From Planctomycetota bacterium (GTDB lineage: Bacteria; Planctomycetota; Phycisphaerae; UBA1845), in the NCBI GenBank assembly GCA_030616775.1, contig JAUWWQ010000002.1, forward strand, positions 62,001 to 126,000: DNA of 64,000 nt, in the 5' to 3' direction. How positions within the stretch are numbered: the first letter of the stretch is position 1; every line of letters begins with the position of its first letter. Below are positions 51,202 through 60,302 of this stretch, in pieces. The translations under genes and the position numbers were made by a program. Under the pieces are notes generated by a model, which saw only the letters and a list, made by a program, of their open reading frames with translations, made no database searches and was not told the origin of the DNA.

Positions 51202-52236
51202 ATGGGTCCTCCAGCTCCGACTTCAAGATGTATCCTTCTAGTCGGCCCCGCCGAGGCGGCGCCGAGGCTGGATACGATTCTAAGCGCCGATTCGTGGCGA
51301 TGCACGTGTTCCGAGACACCTTCGGGGGTGCTGCGCCGGCTTCGCTTTGAACAGGGAATCGACTTGGTGGTCCTGACGCCTGACGGGTCATTTGATTCCT
51401 ACACGGAACTATGCAGAGAGATCAAGTTTGACGCTCGGACGGCCTTCGTATCCGTAATATTTGTGCTGCCGTCTGACAATGCCCAGCGCCGGGCCGAAGT
51501 ATACGGAGCGGGGGCAGACGATTGCATCCAGCTTCCGGCTTCACCCGAGGAGATTCTGCTGCGCTTGTCGAATGCTCTCCGTGCCAAGCGGGCCACCGAC
51601 TCGCTGGAGGATTCCACGGCGGTCATCACGTCCCTGGCCACCGCTATCGAAGGGAGAGACGCTTACACACATGGGCACGTCGAACGCGTGTCCATGTATT
51701 CCGTCGAGATCGGTAAGCACATCGGCGTGGATAACGCGGGCCTGGCGGCGCTAAAGATCGGCGGGATCGTCCATGACATCGGCAAGGTCTCCGTTCCCGA
51801 CTCCATTCTGAACAAGCCGGGAAAACTCAGCGAGGTCGAGATGGAACTGGTAAAGCGCCATCCCATCATCGGGTACCACATCCTCCAACCTTTGCGTGCG
51901 TTTCGCGACGCTCTATCGATTGTCCGCTGGCACCACGAACGGCCCAACGGCAAGGGTTATCCCGACGGGCTTGAGGGTGACCGGTTGCCGTTGCTCCCCC
52001 GTATCGTGGCCGTAGCCGATTGCCTCGATGCCCTCAGTACACCGCGGCCCTACCGGCCAGCCGTTTCCCCTTCAGAGTGCGGAGAGATTCTCTCCGCGGC
52101 AGCCGACAAAGAAGACCTCGATCCATCGCTGGTAGCAGCGCTCTTTGACGTACTGGGTAAGCGCGCCCCCACACTTGTCGGCATGTCTACAGAGTGCACG
52201 GTCGATCGCTGGAACGATCAGGGTTCGTCTGATTGA
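51202..52236 (+). CDS. HD-GYP phosphodiesterase with degenerate receiver domain
   Basis: 344 residues, ATG 51202. The N-terminal ~120 residues align to a response-regulator receiver, but the phosphoacceptor position is Thr59 ('DLVVLTPDGSF', where an Asp is expected) and the conserved Lys is missing ('DDCIQLPASPEEI'). Residues ~140-320 are an HD-GYP domain: 'RVSMYSVEIGKHIG', 'IVHDIGKVSVPDSIL', 'KRHPIIGYHIL' and 'WHHERPNGKGYPDGL'. It probably degrades c-di-GMP; the receiver cannot be controlled by ordinary phosphorylation. Confidence 0.9.
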   Translation: MGPPAPTSRCILLVGPAEAAPRLDTILSADSWRCTCSETPSGVLRRLRFEQGIDLVVLTPDGSFDSYTELCREIKFDARTAFVSVIFVLPSDNAQRRAEVYGAGADDCIQLPASPEEILLRLSNALRAKRATDSLEDSTAVITSLATAIEGRDAYTHGHVERVSMYSVEIGKHIGVDNAGLAALKIGGIVHDIGKVSVPDSILNKPGKLSEVEMELVKRHPIIGYHILQPLRAFRDALSIVRWHHERPNGKGYPDGLEGDRLPLLPRIVAVADCLDALSTPRPYRPAVSPSECGEILSAAADKEDLDPSLVAALFDVLGKRAPTLVGMSTECTVDRWNDQGSSD

Positions 52237-52388
52237 CCTTGGTGGTTCAGCCCTATTGTGGCCCGTTGGCGGTAATGCTGTTCTTGTTGGCCATCCCGCT
52301 TATGGGCACTGGATCTCGAATGTCCCGGCATTGAAAACGTTGCGCGCGTACATACACACAAGGACTTCTCTGGTGCTTTGCGAGTGGC

Positions 52389-53639
52389 TTACGCACTGCC
52401 CAGCGTGACCGTAACCATTCCGGCGTCGTGGATGATCAGGCCACGCTTATGGAAGCCGGTGACGACGGTAATCAACCAGTCAAGGGCCGGTTGGACTTCG
52501 GGAAAGACTTTGATACCCGTTCCGTCCAAATCGGAGCCGGTCAAGTGTGGTGATACTAACGCTACGTGAACGCCACGATACCGCGGGTCCATCAGGTGTC
52601 GCAGTTTGACGGCCTTGTGGTCGCCGAGTTGATAACCTTCCTCTGCCACGATTCTTAGTGCCGAGCTGTAGTCACCAGCTCGGCGGAGCAGATTCAAGAA
52701 GGCATCCGGTCCAATGCCTTCGGAGCAGTTAGCCTCGAGGATGATCCCCCCGCCGTCGCGGACGGCCGGGTGATTGTTCTTCAGGCCCTTGTCAGCCTGA
52801 TATAGATTGCGGCCTAGAGGCAGCGGCACGCGTAGCCGCAGGATGTCAACCGGATTGGGAACAGGACGCACGTAGATCTGCCGAACCATTGGCAACAGGG
52901 CGTCGATCACCTCAATCGGATCGCCGGCTGCGGCAGCAAGCAAAGCGTCGCCGCAAACCACCTCGCCGAGGGCACAGATGGTCTTGCCGGTTGATTCCAG
53001 GCGGCGAAGGATCCGGACGGCACCGTCGAAGACCGGATTGCCTTGCAGGCGGAGAATGTCCGACGATGGGCTCAAGGCTCCTTCGTGGTTGCGTTCGATG
53101 TCTTCGGCTGACAGGCAGCCGATGGTGACCGTCTTGTGGGGCCCGGTCAGGCCCGCGAAGTAGTGCGGCTCGAGGCTGCCGATTGGAAGCAGGAACCGGC
53201 TCTCAGCAACCCAGCGGTGCATCCGGACGCCGCCGACCAGAGCAAGTGACCCCGCATCCGTGGCGTCGTGCCAGGCGATTTCATCAACGCTCAATCCGCA
53301 TCCGGCGAAGGTGGCTTCCTCGAACTCGCGACGCTCCCGAGCCAAGAAGCGATGAGCGCCCGTTGCCACGATGGCGCGAAATCGTGGGACTCGCGCCAGC
53401 GCGTTGGTCCACACAGCGGACTCTGCGATAAGCCGTGCCAGAGCAACTAAAGCCGGTCGGGTCTGCGTAGCGCGATGCGGATCGTTGACCAGCAATAAGA
53501 TGCGTTCGTCCGCTTGTGCAGCCGATTGCAGGAAATCCTCGAGCTTGCCGCTCGCCGACAAGGCCTCTTTCAGAACGTCCCCGGCCGCTCCAAGTTGCGG
53601 TGGTAACGCAGGTGATACGGTTTCCCAAGTAATGTTCAC
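52389..53639 (-). CDS. LarA-like protein (nickel-pincer lactate racemase family)
   Basis: 416 residues from GTG 53639. Family landmarks: 'NDPHRATQTRPAL' (the DRTRATP position), 'IVATGAHRFL' (GTHR position), 'IGSLEPHYFAGLTGPHKTVTIGCLSAEDIERNHEGAL', and 'DKGLKNNHPAVRDGGGIILEANCSEGIGPDAF'. LarA enzymes use a nickel-pincer nucleotide to racemise or epimerise 2-hydroxy acids. No larB, larC or larE is nearby, and the sequence is diverged, so the substrate is unknown. Cytoplasmic; no signal peptide. Confidence 0.75.
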   Translation of the reverse strand: MNITWETVSPALPPQLGAAGDVLKEALSASGKLEDFLQSAAQADERILLLVNDPHRATQTRPALVALARLIAESAVWTNALARVPRFRAIVATGAHRFLARERREFEEATFAGCGLSVDEIAWHDATDAGSLALVGGVRMHRWVAESRFLLPIGSLEPHYFAGLTGPHKTVTIGCLSAEDIERNHEGALSPSSDILRLQGNPVFDGAVRILRRLESTGKTICALGEVVCGDALLAAAAGDPIEVIDALLPMVRQIYVRPVPNPVDILRLRVPLPLGRNLYQADKGLKNNHPAVRDGGGIILEANCSEGIGPDAFLNLLRRAGDYSSALRIVAEEGYQLGDHKAVKLRHLMDPRYRGVHVALVSPHLTGSDLDGTGIKVFPEVQPALDWLITVVTGFHKRGLIIHDAGMVTVTLGSA

Positions 53640-53774
53640 GGGCTTGTTCGCCTGCGGGTCGAGGTTCGGAACGTTGGGCGCATCGATACACAGGCCGCGG
53701 CGCCCACCCGTTGCTGACCGTTATATCTGGAAAGTATCGACTTGGGTTCCACGCTTCAATAGCGACGACCTTCG

Positions 53775-53848
53775 AATCAATCCACCCAATCCCCAATCGA
53801 CAATCCCCAATCCCTAATCCCCAATCGACAATCCGCAATCCCCAATCG
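53775..53848. repeat. tandem heptamer array (CAATCCC type), about 74 bp
   Basis: Roughly ten units of the form CAATCCC or CAATCGA follow each other, e.g. CCCAATCCCCAATCGACAAT. The array lies in the ~220-base gap between the LarA-like and MocA-like genes. It matches the units at 33337-33365 and 34020-34049. Confidence 0.7.
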
Positions 53849-53859
53849 AAACGGTGTCT

Positions 53860-54528
53860 TCACAACTGCTCGTAATCTTCGAGCGTATCAACATCTTGCG
53901 TCACGCCCGGCTCATCTGTCTCAACCAGGTGTATACGGTCCGGGTGGGTCCGGGCGAGCTGTCGGAGGCCATGTGTGAGGCTGTAGATGGTCGGCCGCAA
54001 GCTAAGAGGAAAGATGATCGGATGGCCACGCTTGCCCTCGTATGTTGCGATCACAATGCGTCGCGGATCGGTCCTGAAGGCAGCGATACACTTCCGACAC
54101 GCATCCGCGGTAATCGTCGGCATGTCCGCGGGCACCACGAGCACGCCGTCGGTGGGAGATGGCGAATCGCCAACAGCCGACAGCGAATGTGCCTCGGCAA
54201 GTCCGGCCAGTGCGATACGGATCGAGTCGATCATTTCGCTGTCAGCGTCGTCGTTGATTGCTGTTCCCACGCGTTCGTCGTCAGGCAGGTCCAGTCTCTT
54301 GACAAGGTCGTTGCGGGTGACAACCACGACGCCGGTGACACCGGCATCGAGAATCGTACGGGCGACGGTGCCCACGATCGTGGAGTTGCCATAAGGCAAT
54401 GCCTGCTTGGGGCGGCCTACGCGCCGGCCCATCCCGGCGGCCGGGATGATGCCCCAGATCCCCACCGGCCGGTCTCGCGATGTGTTGATTTCCTTCATGA
54501 TCGGGCCGAGAACATCTACCACCTGCAT
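53860..54528 (-). CDS. MobA/MocA-like nucleotidyltransferase
   Basis: 222 residues from ATG 54528 (GTG 54531 and ATG 54498 are alternatives, and none has a good ribosome site). Features of the MobA-like NTP-transferase family: 'GIIPAAGMGRRVGRPKQALPYGNSTIVGTVARTIL' (GxGxRxG-PK) near residue 25, 'DADSEMIDSIRIAL', 'GVLVVPADMPTITADACR' and 'GKRGHPIIFP'. Members attach GMP or CMP to the molybdopterin cofactor or activate sugars. The cofactor or sugar cannot be deduced here, since no molybdoenzyme is in the window. Diverges from the THEP1 gene. Confidence 0.82.
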   Translation of the reverse strand: MQVVDVLGPIMKEINTSRDRPVGIWGIIPAAGMGRRVGRPKQALPYGNSTIVGTVARTILDAGVTGVVVVTRNDLVKRLDLPDDERVGTAINDDADSEMIDSIRIALAGLAEAHSLSAVGDSPSPTDGVLVVPADMPTITADACRKCIAAFRTDPRRIVIATYEGKRGHPIIFPLSLRPTIYSLTHGLRQLARTHPDRIHLVETDEPGVTQDVDTLEDYEQL

Positions 54529-54625
54529 CACAAATTAGCAAGCTGTCGTGCTGCTGCAGGTGCGCGTCTTGGGCCGGCTTTGTGTAGTATGCGGGTGCGA
54601 GCGGGCCGAAAACGGAGCGTGGGCG

Positions 54626-55174
54626 ATGAGTGACTGCGGGACGGAATTCAAAGGCAATATACTGCTGACCGGCGCGCCGGGTATCGGCAAAACGACGGTC
54701 ATGGTCCGACTGGCTGAGCTCTTGGCGGACCGGGCAATGGCCGGGTTCTACACCGAGGAGATTCGCAAGTCCGGGCAGCGGCAGGGGTTTCGGGCGGTCA
54801 CGTTTTCCGGGCAGATTGGGGTGCTCGCCCACATCGGGTTCAAAAGCAAGTCACGCGTTGGCCGATATGGGGTCGATGTCGCCGCCTTCGAGCAACTGGT
54901 GATGCCGGAACTGTCGCACCGGGCGGACCTGATCCTGATCGACGAGATCGGGAAGATGGAATGCTATTCATCAGCCTTCGTGACGACGGTGCGGGACTTG
55001 CTTAACGCCTCCACACGCGTCGTTGCAACGGTAGCAGTCTCCGGCGGCGGCTTCATCGCCGAGGTCAAGGCCAGGCCGGACGTCCAAATCTGGAAGGTCG
55101 GGCACGACAACCGCGACCGGTTGCCCCGCCAACTGGCCGACCTCTTGTCGCTCACCAAAGATCGCCACAACTGA
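54626..55174 (+). CDS. nucleoside-triphosphatase, THEP1 type
   Basis: 182 residues from ATG 54626 (GGAG upstream); the frame opens earlier. Walker A 'LLTGAPGIGKTTVMVRLAELL' and Walker B 'LILIDEIGKMECYSSAF' are typical of THEP1/NTPase_1, as are 'GFYTEEIRKSGQRQGFRAV' and the conserved 'STRVVATVAVSGGGFIAEVKARPDV'. Members hydrolyse NTPs and have no settled pathway. The gene is transcribed away from the MocA-like gene. Confidence 0.88.
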   Translation: MSDCGTEFKGNILLTGAPGIGKTTVMVRLAELLADRAMAGFYTEEIRKSGQRQGFRAVTFSGQIGVLAHIGFKSKSRVGRYGVDVAAFEQLVMPELSHRADLILIDEIGKMECYSSAFVTTVRDLLNASTRVVATVAVSGGGFIAEVKARPDVQIWKVGHDNRDRLPRQLADLLSLTKDRHN

Positions 55175-55238
55175 GCCATTCACCGTTCGGCACGTGGGGC
55201 GGCTGGCACAAACAGCTCCCTGATCCGCCGGTCGCGGG

Positions 55239-57599
55239 CTAGGGCATCGGCGGGAACTCTGGAAACTCGAAGTCGGGGAATGAGAACAGGCTTCGGGTGA
55301 TGCCCGCCGAGCCGATCACTTGTACGATGCCGTTTCCACCAACCCGATTCAACGGGACCATTACCTCGGTATCACGAGTCCGGGAAACAGTCAGAATTGT
55401 GATTTCGCCTTCATCTAACAGCCGGGCGGTCGCTTCCGCCGAAACCGTTCCCGATCCGCTGTCGGCGAACGGGCACTGAATGATCACGTTTGTAGACGTT
55501 ACGGTAAACGTGCCGTCGGGATTCTGCACCTGGCTACTGTTAATGGTCGAGAGCGAGATCTTCACCAAGTCGGCCGGATCACCCGGGACCCAGCTTACTG
55601 TTAGCGGCGAACCGGCACCTATCGATAGCTCAGGGTCGGTCAGATCGGGCGATGTGATCACAAGCTCATCGGGGACCTCGGCGGAGGCGGTAAAGGCCCC
55701 GATGTCCGCTCCACCCGGGAACTCAAACGTGATCGTTTGTCCGGCGTCGAATCCCAAGGCCAGGAGTTCCTCTCCAGACAACTCCGGACTATACAAGCCC
55801 GCCATAAATGGCAGCGGCGGATCGAACATTGCAGGATCCCCGGGTAGCATCTCCACGCTGATCCCGTTATTACGGGCCTGGCCGGGGGAACCCGGATCCA
55901 ACGCCCCGATGCCGGTGAGGAAGCCGTCCCCGAAATCGAAGTCCTCTGACATCGTGAACGTAGACACCATGGTGGTAACGATGCACCCGGCAACTTCGTC
56001 TATTTCAGTGGTCACGCCGCCGAACGAAAACTCATCACCAGCCTCGGGATTGGCGATGAAGAAACTGCCGGCCAGCGTGAAACCGGACGACTCGAACGAT
56101 CCGAACCCCGGGATGGCGTTTATAGTCACGTGCTTGCCGGCCTGGAGACTGCCAACGGTGTCACCGTCCTCCGGTAGTGTCAGGCTAAGGTTTGCAGAGG
56201 CGCAGGCCCCTTCACCGCAGGTACTCGCGGCAAACGTCGTCACTTGGATGGAAGGGCGGTTTTCGGCGAAGACGAATACGTCGCTTGATGACGGCGCTCT
56301 GGCACAAAAAGACCCGTCCGCCCCGGTCTGCACAGCCTCGCCGGGAACGACATAGACGGTGACGCCGGCCTGTCCGTTGCCGTCTTCGTCCAGCACGCGG
56401 CCCATTATGCAGGCATCGAGCGCCACGGATATGTCTCCAATGTTCAGACAGCCACCGGTCTGGCAGCTTGCCGAAACGTCAGGGACCGTCACCTCGCGGG
56501 TGGCGATCGCCGTGGCCGAACCGTTGAGGCGGACCTCGATCTGAACAAGGGACCCGCGCTTGACGTCCACGCAGAAGGTACCGTCGCTGCTGGTATGGGC
56601 GGTGCTGGTTCCGTTGTAGTCAACACCGACCGCGGTGATCAACGCACCCGTCACCGGGCTGCCGTTTGAGACGACGCGCCCGGTAATGCAGTGTTTCTGG
56701 TCCACTGGTACATCGCAGTTCCAGGCGCTGAAATGGTCCACCTCGGCGAACCAGGCCAACCGCCCGGAGCCGTCCGATGCTTCCCGAACTTCGCCCTCGC
56801 CGGCCTCCGTCCAGGTGGCAGTAGCCTCATCGAACTCCCACAGTGGGATCGTATCGCCCACGGCGAAGTCATCCTGGGCGTTGTCCGGCAGGACATACTC
56901 GATGACCGCGGTTGCCCCCGGGGCCAGATTCACGGGCTCGCCGTCTTGGGTCGCCTCATAGATGGCAAAGCCGAAGGATTCCAACGTGACCGGGCTACCG
57001 TCCGTCCCTTGGGCGGACTCGAAACCGCCCGGGAAAGCCATGACACCGTCGCCGCTGGAGTCGAAGAACGTTGCAGCCAGCTCGACCTCGCCCGATACCG
57101 GGTTTCCTTCGGCATCGACCAAGGTACCGCCTTCGATGGTCACAGCCGAGTCGCCGCTCCGCTGCGTGGAGGTGGCGTCTGCATCGAACAAGACCGCCGG
57201 GGCGGCCTCGGCCATGATGACACAGCCGACCGTGACGTCACTGCTCAATTGCACGGTAAAGGCCTTGGCGGTCGTTGCGAATCCCTCCTTGCGGAAGGTG
57301 GCGACTACGGTGTCGCCCGGAGTCAGCGCCGTGAAGGAATAAAACCCGTGGTCGTCGGTTGTGGCGGAGAGCCCTGTGCTCAGGCTGACAGCCACCCCGG
57401 CGATCGGTTTGCCGTCGAGAGAAGACACTTGCCCGGCGAGTACGCCGCCGGCTCCATCACCATTCGTGCCGTTGCCATCGGTGGTACCGTCTGGACCGCT
57501 GCCGTCTCCGACTGGGGCGCAACTTAACCCGACTGCCGATAGCCCAATGGCGAATAGACCTACCGCCAACGAGTAGCTCGTCTGCTGAGAGGTCACCAC
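55239..57599 (-). CDS. large lipoprotein with carboxypeptidase-regulatory-like repeats
   Basis: 786 residues from GTG 57599, with AAGGAG just upstream; the frame runs on to 57782, but that part is an atypical Arg/Pro-rich stretch. Signal and lipobox 'SLAVGLFAIGLSAVGLSC' give a lipidated N terminus. The mature part begins with a Gly/Asp/Thr-rich spacer, then beta-sandwich units of the carboxypeptidase-regulatory type ('LAGQVSSLDGKPIAGVAVSLSTG', 'ITGRVVSNGSPVTGALITAVGVDYNG', 'IMGRVLDEDGNGQAGVTVYVV'). The C-terminal ~300 residues are acidic with several 'EDFDFGDG'-like loops. Surface-attached; role unknown. The C-terminal 'FDFEFPEFPPMP' tail has no family match. Confidence 0.72.
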   Translation of the reverse strand: MVTSQQTSYSLAVGLFAIGLSAVGLSCAPVGDGSGPDGTTDGNGTNGDGAGGVLAGQVSSLDGKPIAGVAVSLSTGLSATTDDHGFYSFTALTPGDTVVATFRKEGFATTAKAFTVQLSSDVTVGCVIMAEAAPAVLFDADATSTQRSGDSAVTIEGGTLVDAEGNPVSGEVELAATFFDSSGDGVMAFPGGFESAQGTDGSPVTLESFGFAIYEATQDGEPVNLAPGATAVIEYVLPDNAQDDFAVGDTIPLWEFDEATATWTEAGEGEVREASDGSGRLAWFAEVDHFSAWNCDVPVDQKHCITGRVVSNGSPVTGALITAVGVDYNGTSTAHTSSDGTFCVDVKRGSLVQIEVRLNGSATAIATREVTVPDVSASCQTGGCLNIGDISVALDACIMGRVLDEDGNGQAGVTVYVVPGEAVQTGADGSFCARAPSSSDVFVFAENRPSIQVTTFAASTCGEGACASANLSLTLPEDGDTVGSLQAGKHVTINAIPGFGSFESSGFTLAGSFFIANPEAGDEFSFGGVTTEIDEVAGCIVTTMVSTFTMSEDFDFGDGFLTGIGALDPGSPGQARNNGISVEMLPGDPAMFDPPLPFMAGLYSPELSGEELLALGFDAGQTITFEFPGGADIGAFTASAEVPDELVITSPDLTDPELSIGAGSPLTVSWVPGDPADLVKISLSTINSSQVQNPDGTFTVTSTNVIIQCPFADSGSGTVSAEATARLLDEGEITILTVSRTRDTEVMVPLNRVGGNGIVQVIGSAGITRSLFSFPDFEFPEFPPMP

Positions 57600-58253
57600 G
57601 TGCTCCTTTTTCGTACCTGTTAAGCCGGCCCTGCCGGGACGGACCGCGCGTCCCGGAGTGTTGCCCGACGTTGACTGCCGGGCGCATGCTATGGCAGGGG
57701 CGTCTGCCGTCAATGCAGAGGCTTTCGGAGCCATCGCGGGACGTCGCCGAGGGCCATACCCGATGTCCGGCGATGATCTCACGGGTTACGCCTAGATGGT
57801 TGGAACGCCGGCGTCCGGGCCGCTTGTGTGGGCCGAAACCGCCCCACCTCTGGGATATGCCAGCCTTTGCGTGCTCCGCAGCGGTCCACACCAGGTGCAT
57901 TCCGAATAAGGTGGCAGACTCCACATGGTGTGGCATCGCCCAGTGGGGCCGTGGCTTGGCGTCTCCACGGCCTGTCCCGCCTGCGGCGGGTCAGACGGTG
58001 CCACCCCCTCTGGGATGCACCCCCGTCGCCCCGGGAGATTCGACGGCGACGCGTTTTGCTGGTATAAAGATGAGTTCGGTGGCCGCTGGCGCGGTCTATG
58101 GCACGTTACGGCGTGCTTGGTCCCCGATCGCTCTGCGACCCTTCCCACTCTGTGGACGACTGGTCCGGGTCGGTCGGCGGGAGGTGAGGTACTTCGTGCC
58201 CGGGTCCGACAGACGAAGATCCCGGGTATGGCGCGGTTACGGAGTATTCAGCC
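57600..58253. other. intergenic region before speD, with a small palindrome
   Basis: About 650 bases with no supported gene. CCCGC-CTGCG-GCGGG at 57976-57990 belongs to the same palindrome style as those at 30361-30377 and 62361-62376. A rightward frame (57671-58294) is open but Cys/Pro/Arg-rich and probably spurious. TGGTATAAAG near 58060 could be a -10 for speD, but the -35 is poor. Confidence 0.4.
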
Positions 58254-58643
58254 TTGGACACAGTCGGAATTCACTACATGGCCGAGTTGTATGATTGTCC
58301 CCGCGATCTGCTCGACGATGAGACTTTTGTTATAGATACCTTGCGTCAGGCGGTCGACCGGGGGATGGCGACGCTACTCCACGAAGTGTCACATCATTTT
58401 CACCCGCAAGGTGTAACAGCGCTGGGTCTGATTGCGGAGTCGCACGTCGCCATCCACACTTGGCCTGAACATGGCTACGCGGCCGTTGACGTCTTTACTT
58501 GCGGCGATCGGGCCGATGCTGAGAAGGCCTGTCTGTACCTGGTGGGGGCTCTGCAGGCCGGCAGGCACACGATCCGCAAGCTGACCCGCGGGACACAGGT
58601 CGGTAGCCGGGTCGCCCAGGAACGGCCGGCGTCGGTAGGCTGA
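58254..58643 (+). CDS. speD: S-adenosylmethionine decarboxylase proenzyme
   Basis: 129 residues from TTG 58254 (GGAG about ten bases upstream). The autocleavage site is 'LIAESHVAIHTW': Glu62-Ser63, where Ser63 becomes the pyruvoyl cofactor. The catalytic partners His68 and Cys83 ('FTCG') fall at the same positions as in the Thermotoga enzyme (Ser63, His68, Cys83). This is the short prokaryotic class (SpeH type), about 120-130 residues. The product, decarboxylated AdoMet, is the aminopropyl donor for spermidine synthesis. The aminopropyltransferase gene follows 37 bases later. Confidence 0.93.
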   Translation: MDTVGIHYMAELYDCPRDLLDDETFVIDTLRQAVDRGMATLLHEVSHHFHPQGVTALGLIAESHVAIHTWPEHGYAAVDVFTCGDRADAEKACLYLVGALQAGRHTIRKLTRGTQVGSRVAQERPASVG

Positions 58644-58680
58644 TCCGATCATCGGCTGGGAGCTCGAAGGAGGCTGTGCC

Positions 58681-59634
58681 ATGCCCGGCAGCGAGGTGGG
58701 CACCGAATTCTGGATCTACGAGCATATCACTCCCTGGGACTTCTACGCTCACGGCGTCACCAGGGTGCTCGCATATCGAAGGACGCGGTTCCAGGAGATG
58801 TACATCGTGGAGACCGGCGTTTACGGCAAGGCGCTGGTTCTCGACGGCAAGTGGCAATCCTGTACCGGCGACGAGTTCCTCTATCACGAGCCGCTGGTTC
58901 ATCCGGCCATGCTTCTTCACGGCTCGCCGCGCAGCGTGCTCATCCTAGGTGGGGGTGAAGGTGCGACCGCGCGTGAGGTACTGCGATGGAAGACGGTAGA
59001 GCGGGCGGCAATGGTCGACATCGACGAGGAGGTGGTCGAGGCCTGCAGGGAGCACCTCGTCGAGATGCACCAGAAAGTCTTCGACGACCCGCGCCTGGAG
59101 GTCGTCATCGACGACGCCTTGAACGTTCTGGACACCACCAAGCAGACGTGGGACGTAATCATTTCCGATCTTTCGGATCCTATCGAGCATGGGCCTTCGT
59201 TCAAGCTTTTTACGAAGGAGTATTTTGAAAAGGCCAAAGGCGTGCTCGCGCCGGACGGCGTTTTCGTCATGCAGGCGGGGCCTGTGTCACCGGCCGAGTT
59301 GACCATGCACGCCCGATTGGTTCGGACAATGAAGACCGTGTTCGACCACGTTCAATCTTATTGCACCTACGTCCCTACCTACGCAGCACCATGGGGCTTC
59401 GCCTTGGGCACCGCCCGGCCGATCGATACCCGACCCGATCCCGGTCAAATCGATCGCCACCTGCAAGAGAAAACAACCGGCGGACTGCGAATGCTCGACG
59501 GTACTACCCTGCTGGGGATGCTCCAACTGCCCGTCCATATTCGGCGGGCAATAGCCGACGAAACGCGCATCTACACGCTGGAAGACCCGCCGAAGTTCTT
59601 CGGCAAGGGCACAGCCCCAGAGCAATCCGCCTGA
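58681..59634 (+). CDS. speE: polyamine aminopropyltransferase (spermidine synthase)
   Basis: 317 residues, ATG 58681. It transfers an aminopropyl group from decarboxylated AdoMet to putrescine or a related polyamine. Rossmann motif 'VLILGGGEGATAREVLRWKTVERAAMVDIDEEVVEACREH', the catalytic-loop region 'DVIISDLSDPIEHGPSFKLFTKEYFEKAKGVLAPDGVFVMQAG', and 'PTYAAPWGFALG' near the C terminus. It forms an operon with speD. Substrate (putrescine, agmatine or spermidine) is not fixed by the sequence. Confidence 0.93.
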   Translation: MPGSEVGTEFWIYEHITPWDFYAHGVTRVLAYRRTRFQEMYIVETGVYGKALVLDGKWQSCTGDEFLYHEPLVHPAMLLHGSPRSVLILGGGEGATAREVLRWKTVERAAMVDIDEEVVEACREHLVEMHQKVFDDPRLEVVIDDALNVLDTTKQTWDVIISDLSDPIEHGPSFKLFTKEYFEKAKGVLAPDGVFVMQAGPVSPAELTMHARLVRTMKTVFDHVQSYCTYVPTYAAPWGFALGTARPIDTRPDPGQIDRHLQEKTTGGLRMLDGTTLLGMLQLPVHIRRAIADETRIYTLEDPPKFFGKGTAPEQSA

Positions 59635-60302
59635 CCAATGCTTCTGACTGCAATCACGCCCACGCGGTCGAATCCCAGGGCGCCCCCACAGGCAACGCCA
59701 TGGGTCGTCCCGCCAGCAGCACAACCCACGCTAAAGACAGCCCGTTTACCAGGTTGGCGCGTGGGAAGTTAGGACAAATAGACAATAAAGGGGTATTGGG
59801 CAGTCTCGACACTCGGTACGCCAGGCGCCGTGGCAAACTAGACAAAGAGAACTGGCCATCGCGTGGCATCCGATGCTGTCTGGATGCTGATCGTTTCGTC
59901 AACACGAACACCTAGTGCGCAGGGAACTCCCACTGATGTTTTTCACATGATTTATCGCTTGACACATCCGAGATTTTTCAGGTAACATAATGCCCACACG
60001 TGGGCGGCGCGAAGTGTGACCGCATGTCATTCGGTGTTTCTCGCATCGCTGCCTGGAGGTGTATGAAGAATGCGCGGATGCTTTGGCACTCAAGCGTTCG
60101 AGCGAAACCCGCACGTCGCAGGCATCTTCTATCCGTATCCGGAGCGGGGAGGAATAGACACGTGTTCCCCTCCGAGCAGGTCAACAACGCTGTACGACGC
60201 GAGCGCAAGAAGAACGAGCCACCGGAAAACAAGGTATCCGGTGCTCTCACAGTTTTCGAGTTGTCACCGTTTTCCCTTTTCACCCTTGCAGGAGGCAGAA
60301 AA
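59635..60302. other. long leader region of the IPTL-CTERM gene
   Basis: About 670 bases. A promoter candidate lies at 59959-59988. The frame of the next gene is open from 60000 without a stop, but the only ATG with a good ribosome site is 60303. Short frames on the opposite strand (e.g. 59654-59911) are low-complexity and are left out. Confidence 0.45.
59959..59988 (+). promoter_or_regulatory. candidate sigma-70 promoter
   Basis: TTGACA (59959-59964) and TAACAT (59983-59988) are 18 bases apart; CATAAT at 59986-59991 is an alternative -10 at 21. It faces the IPTL-CTERM gene, 310 bases downstream. Confidence 0.4.

Noticed and set aside
53775-53848. CRISPR array
   Set aside because: Units are 7 bases, contiguous and without spacers; a simple tandem repeat.
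57671-58294. Rightward frame of 207 codons before speD
   Set aside because: Cys/Pro/Arg-rich, no ribosome site, overlaps repeats.
59654-59911. Leftward frame of 85 codons after speE
   Set aside because: Low-complexity, no ribosome site, antisense to a region with several short frames.
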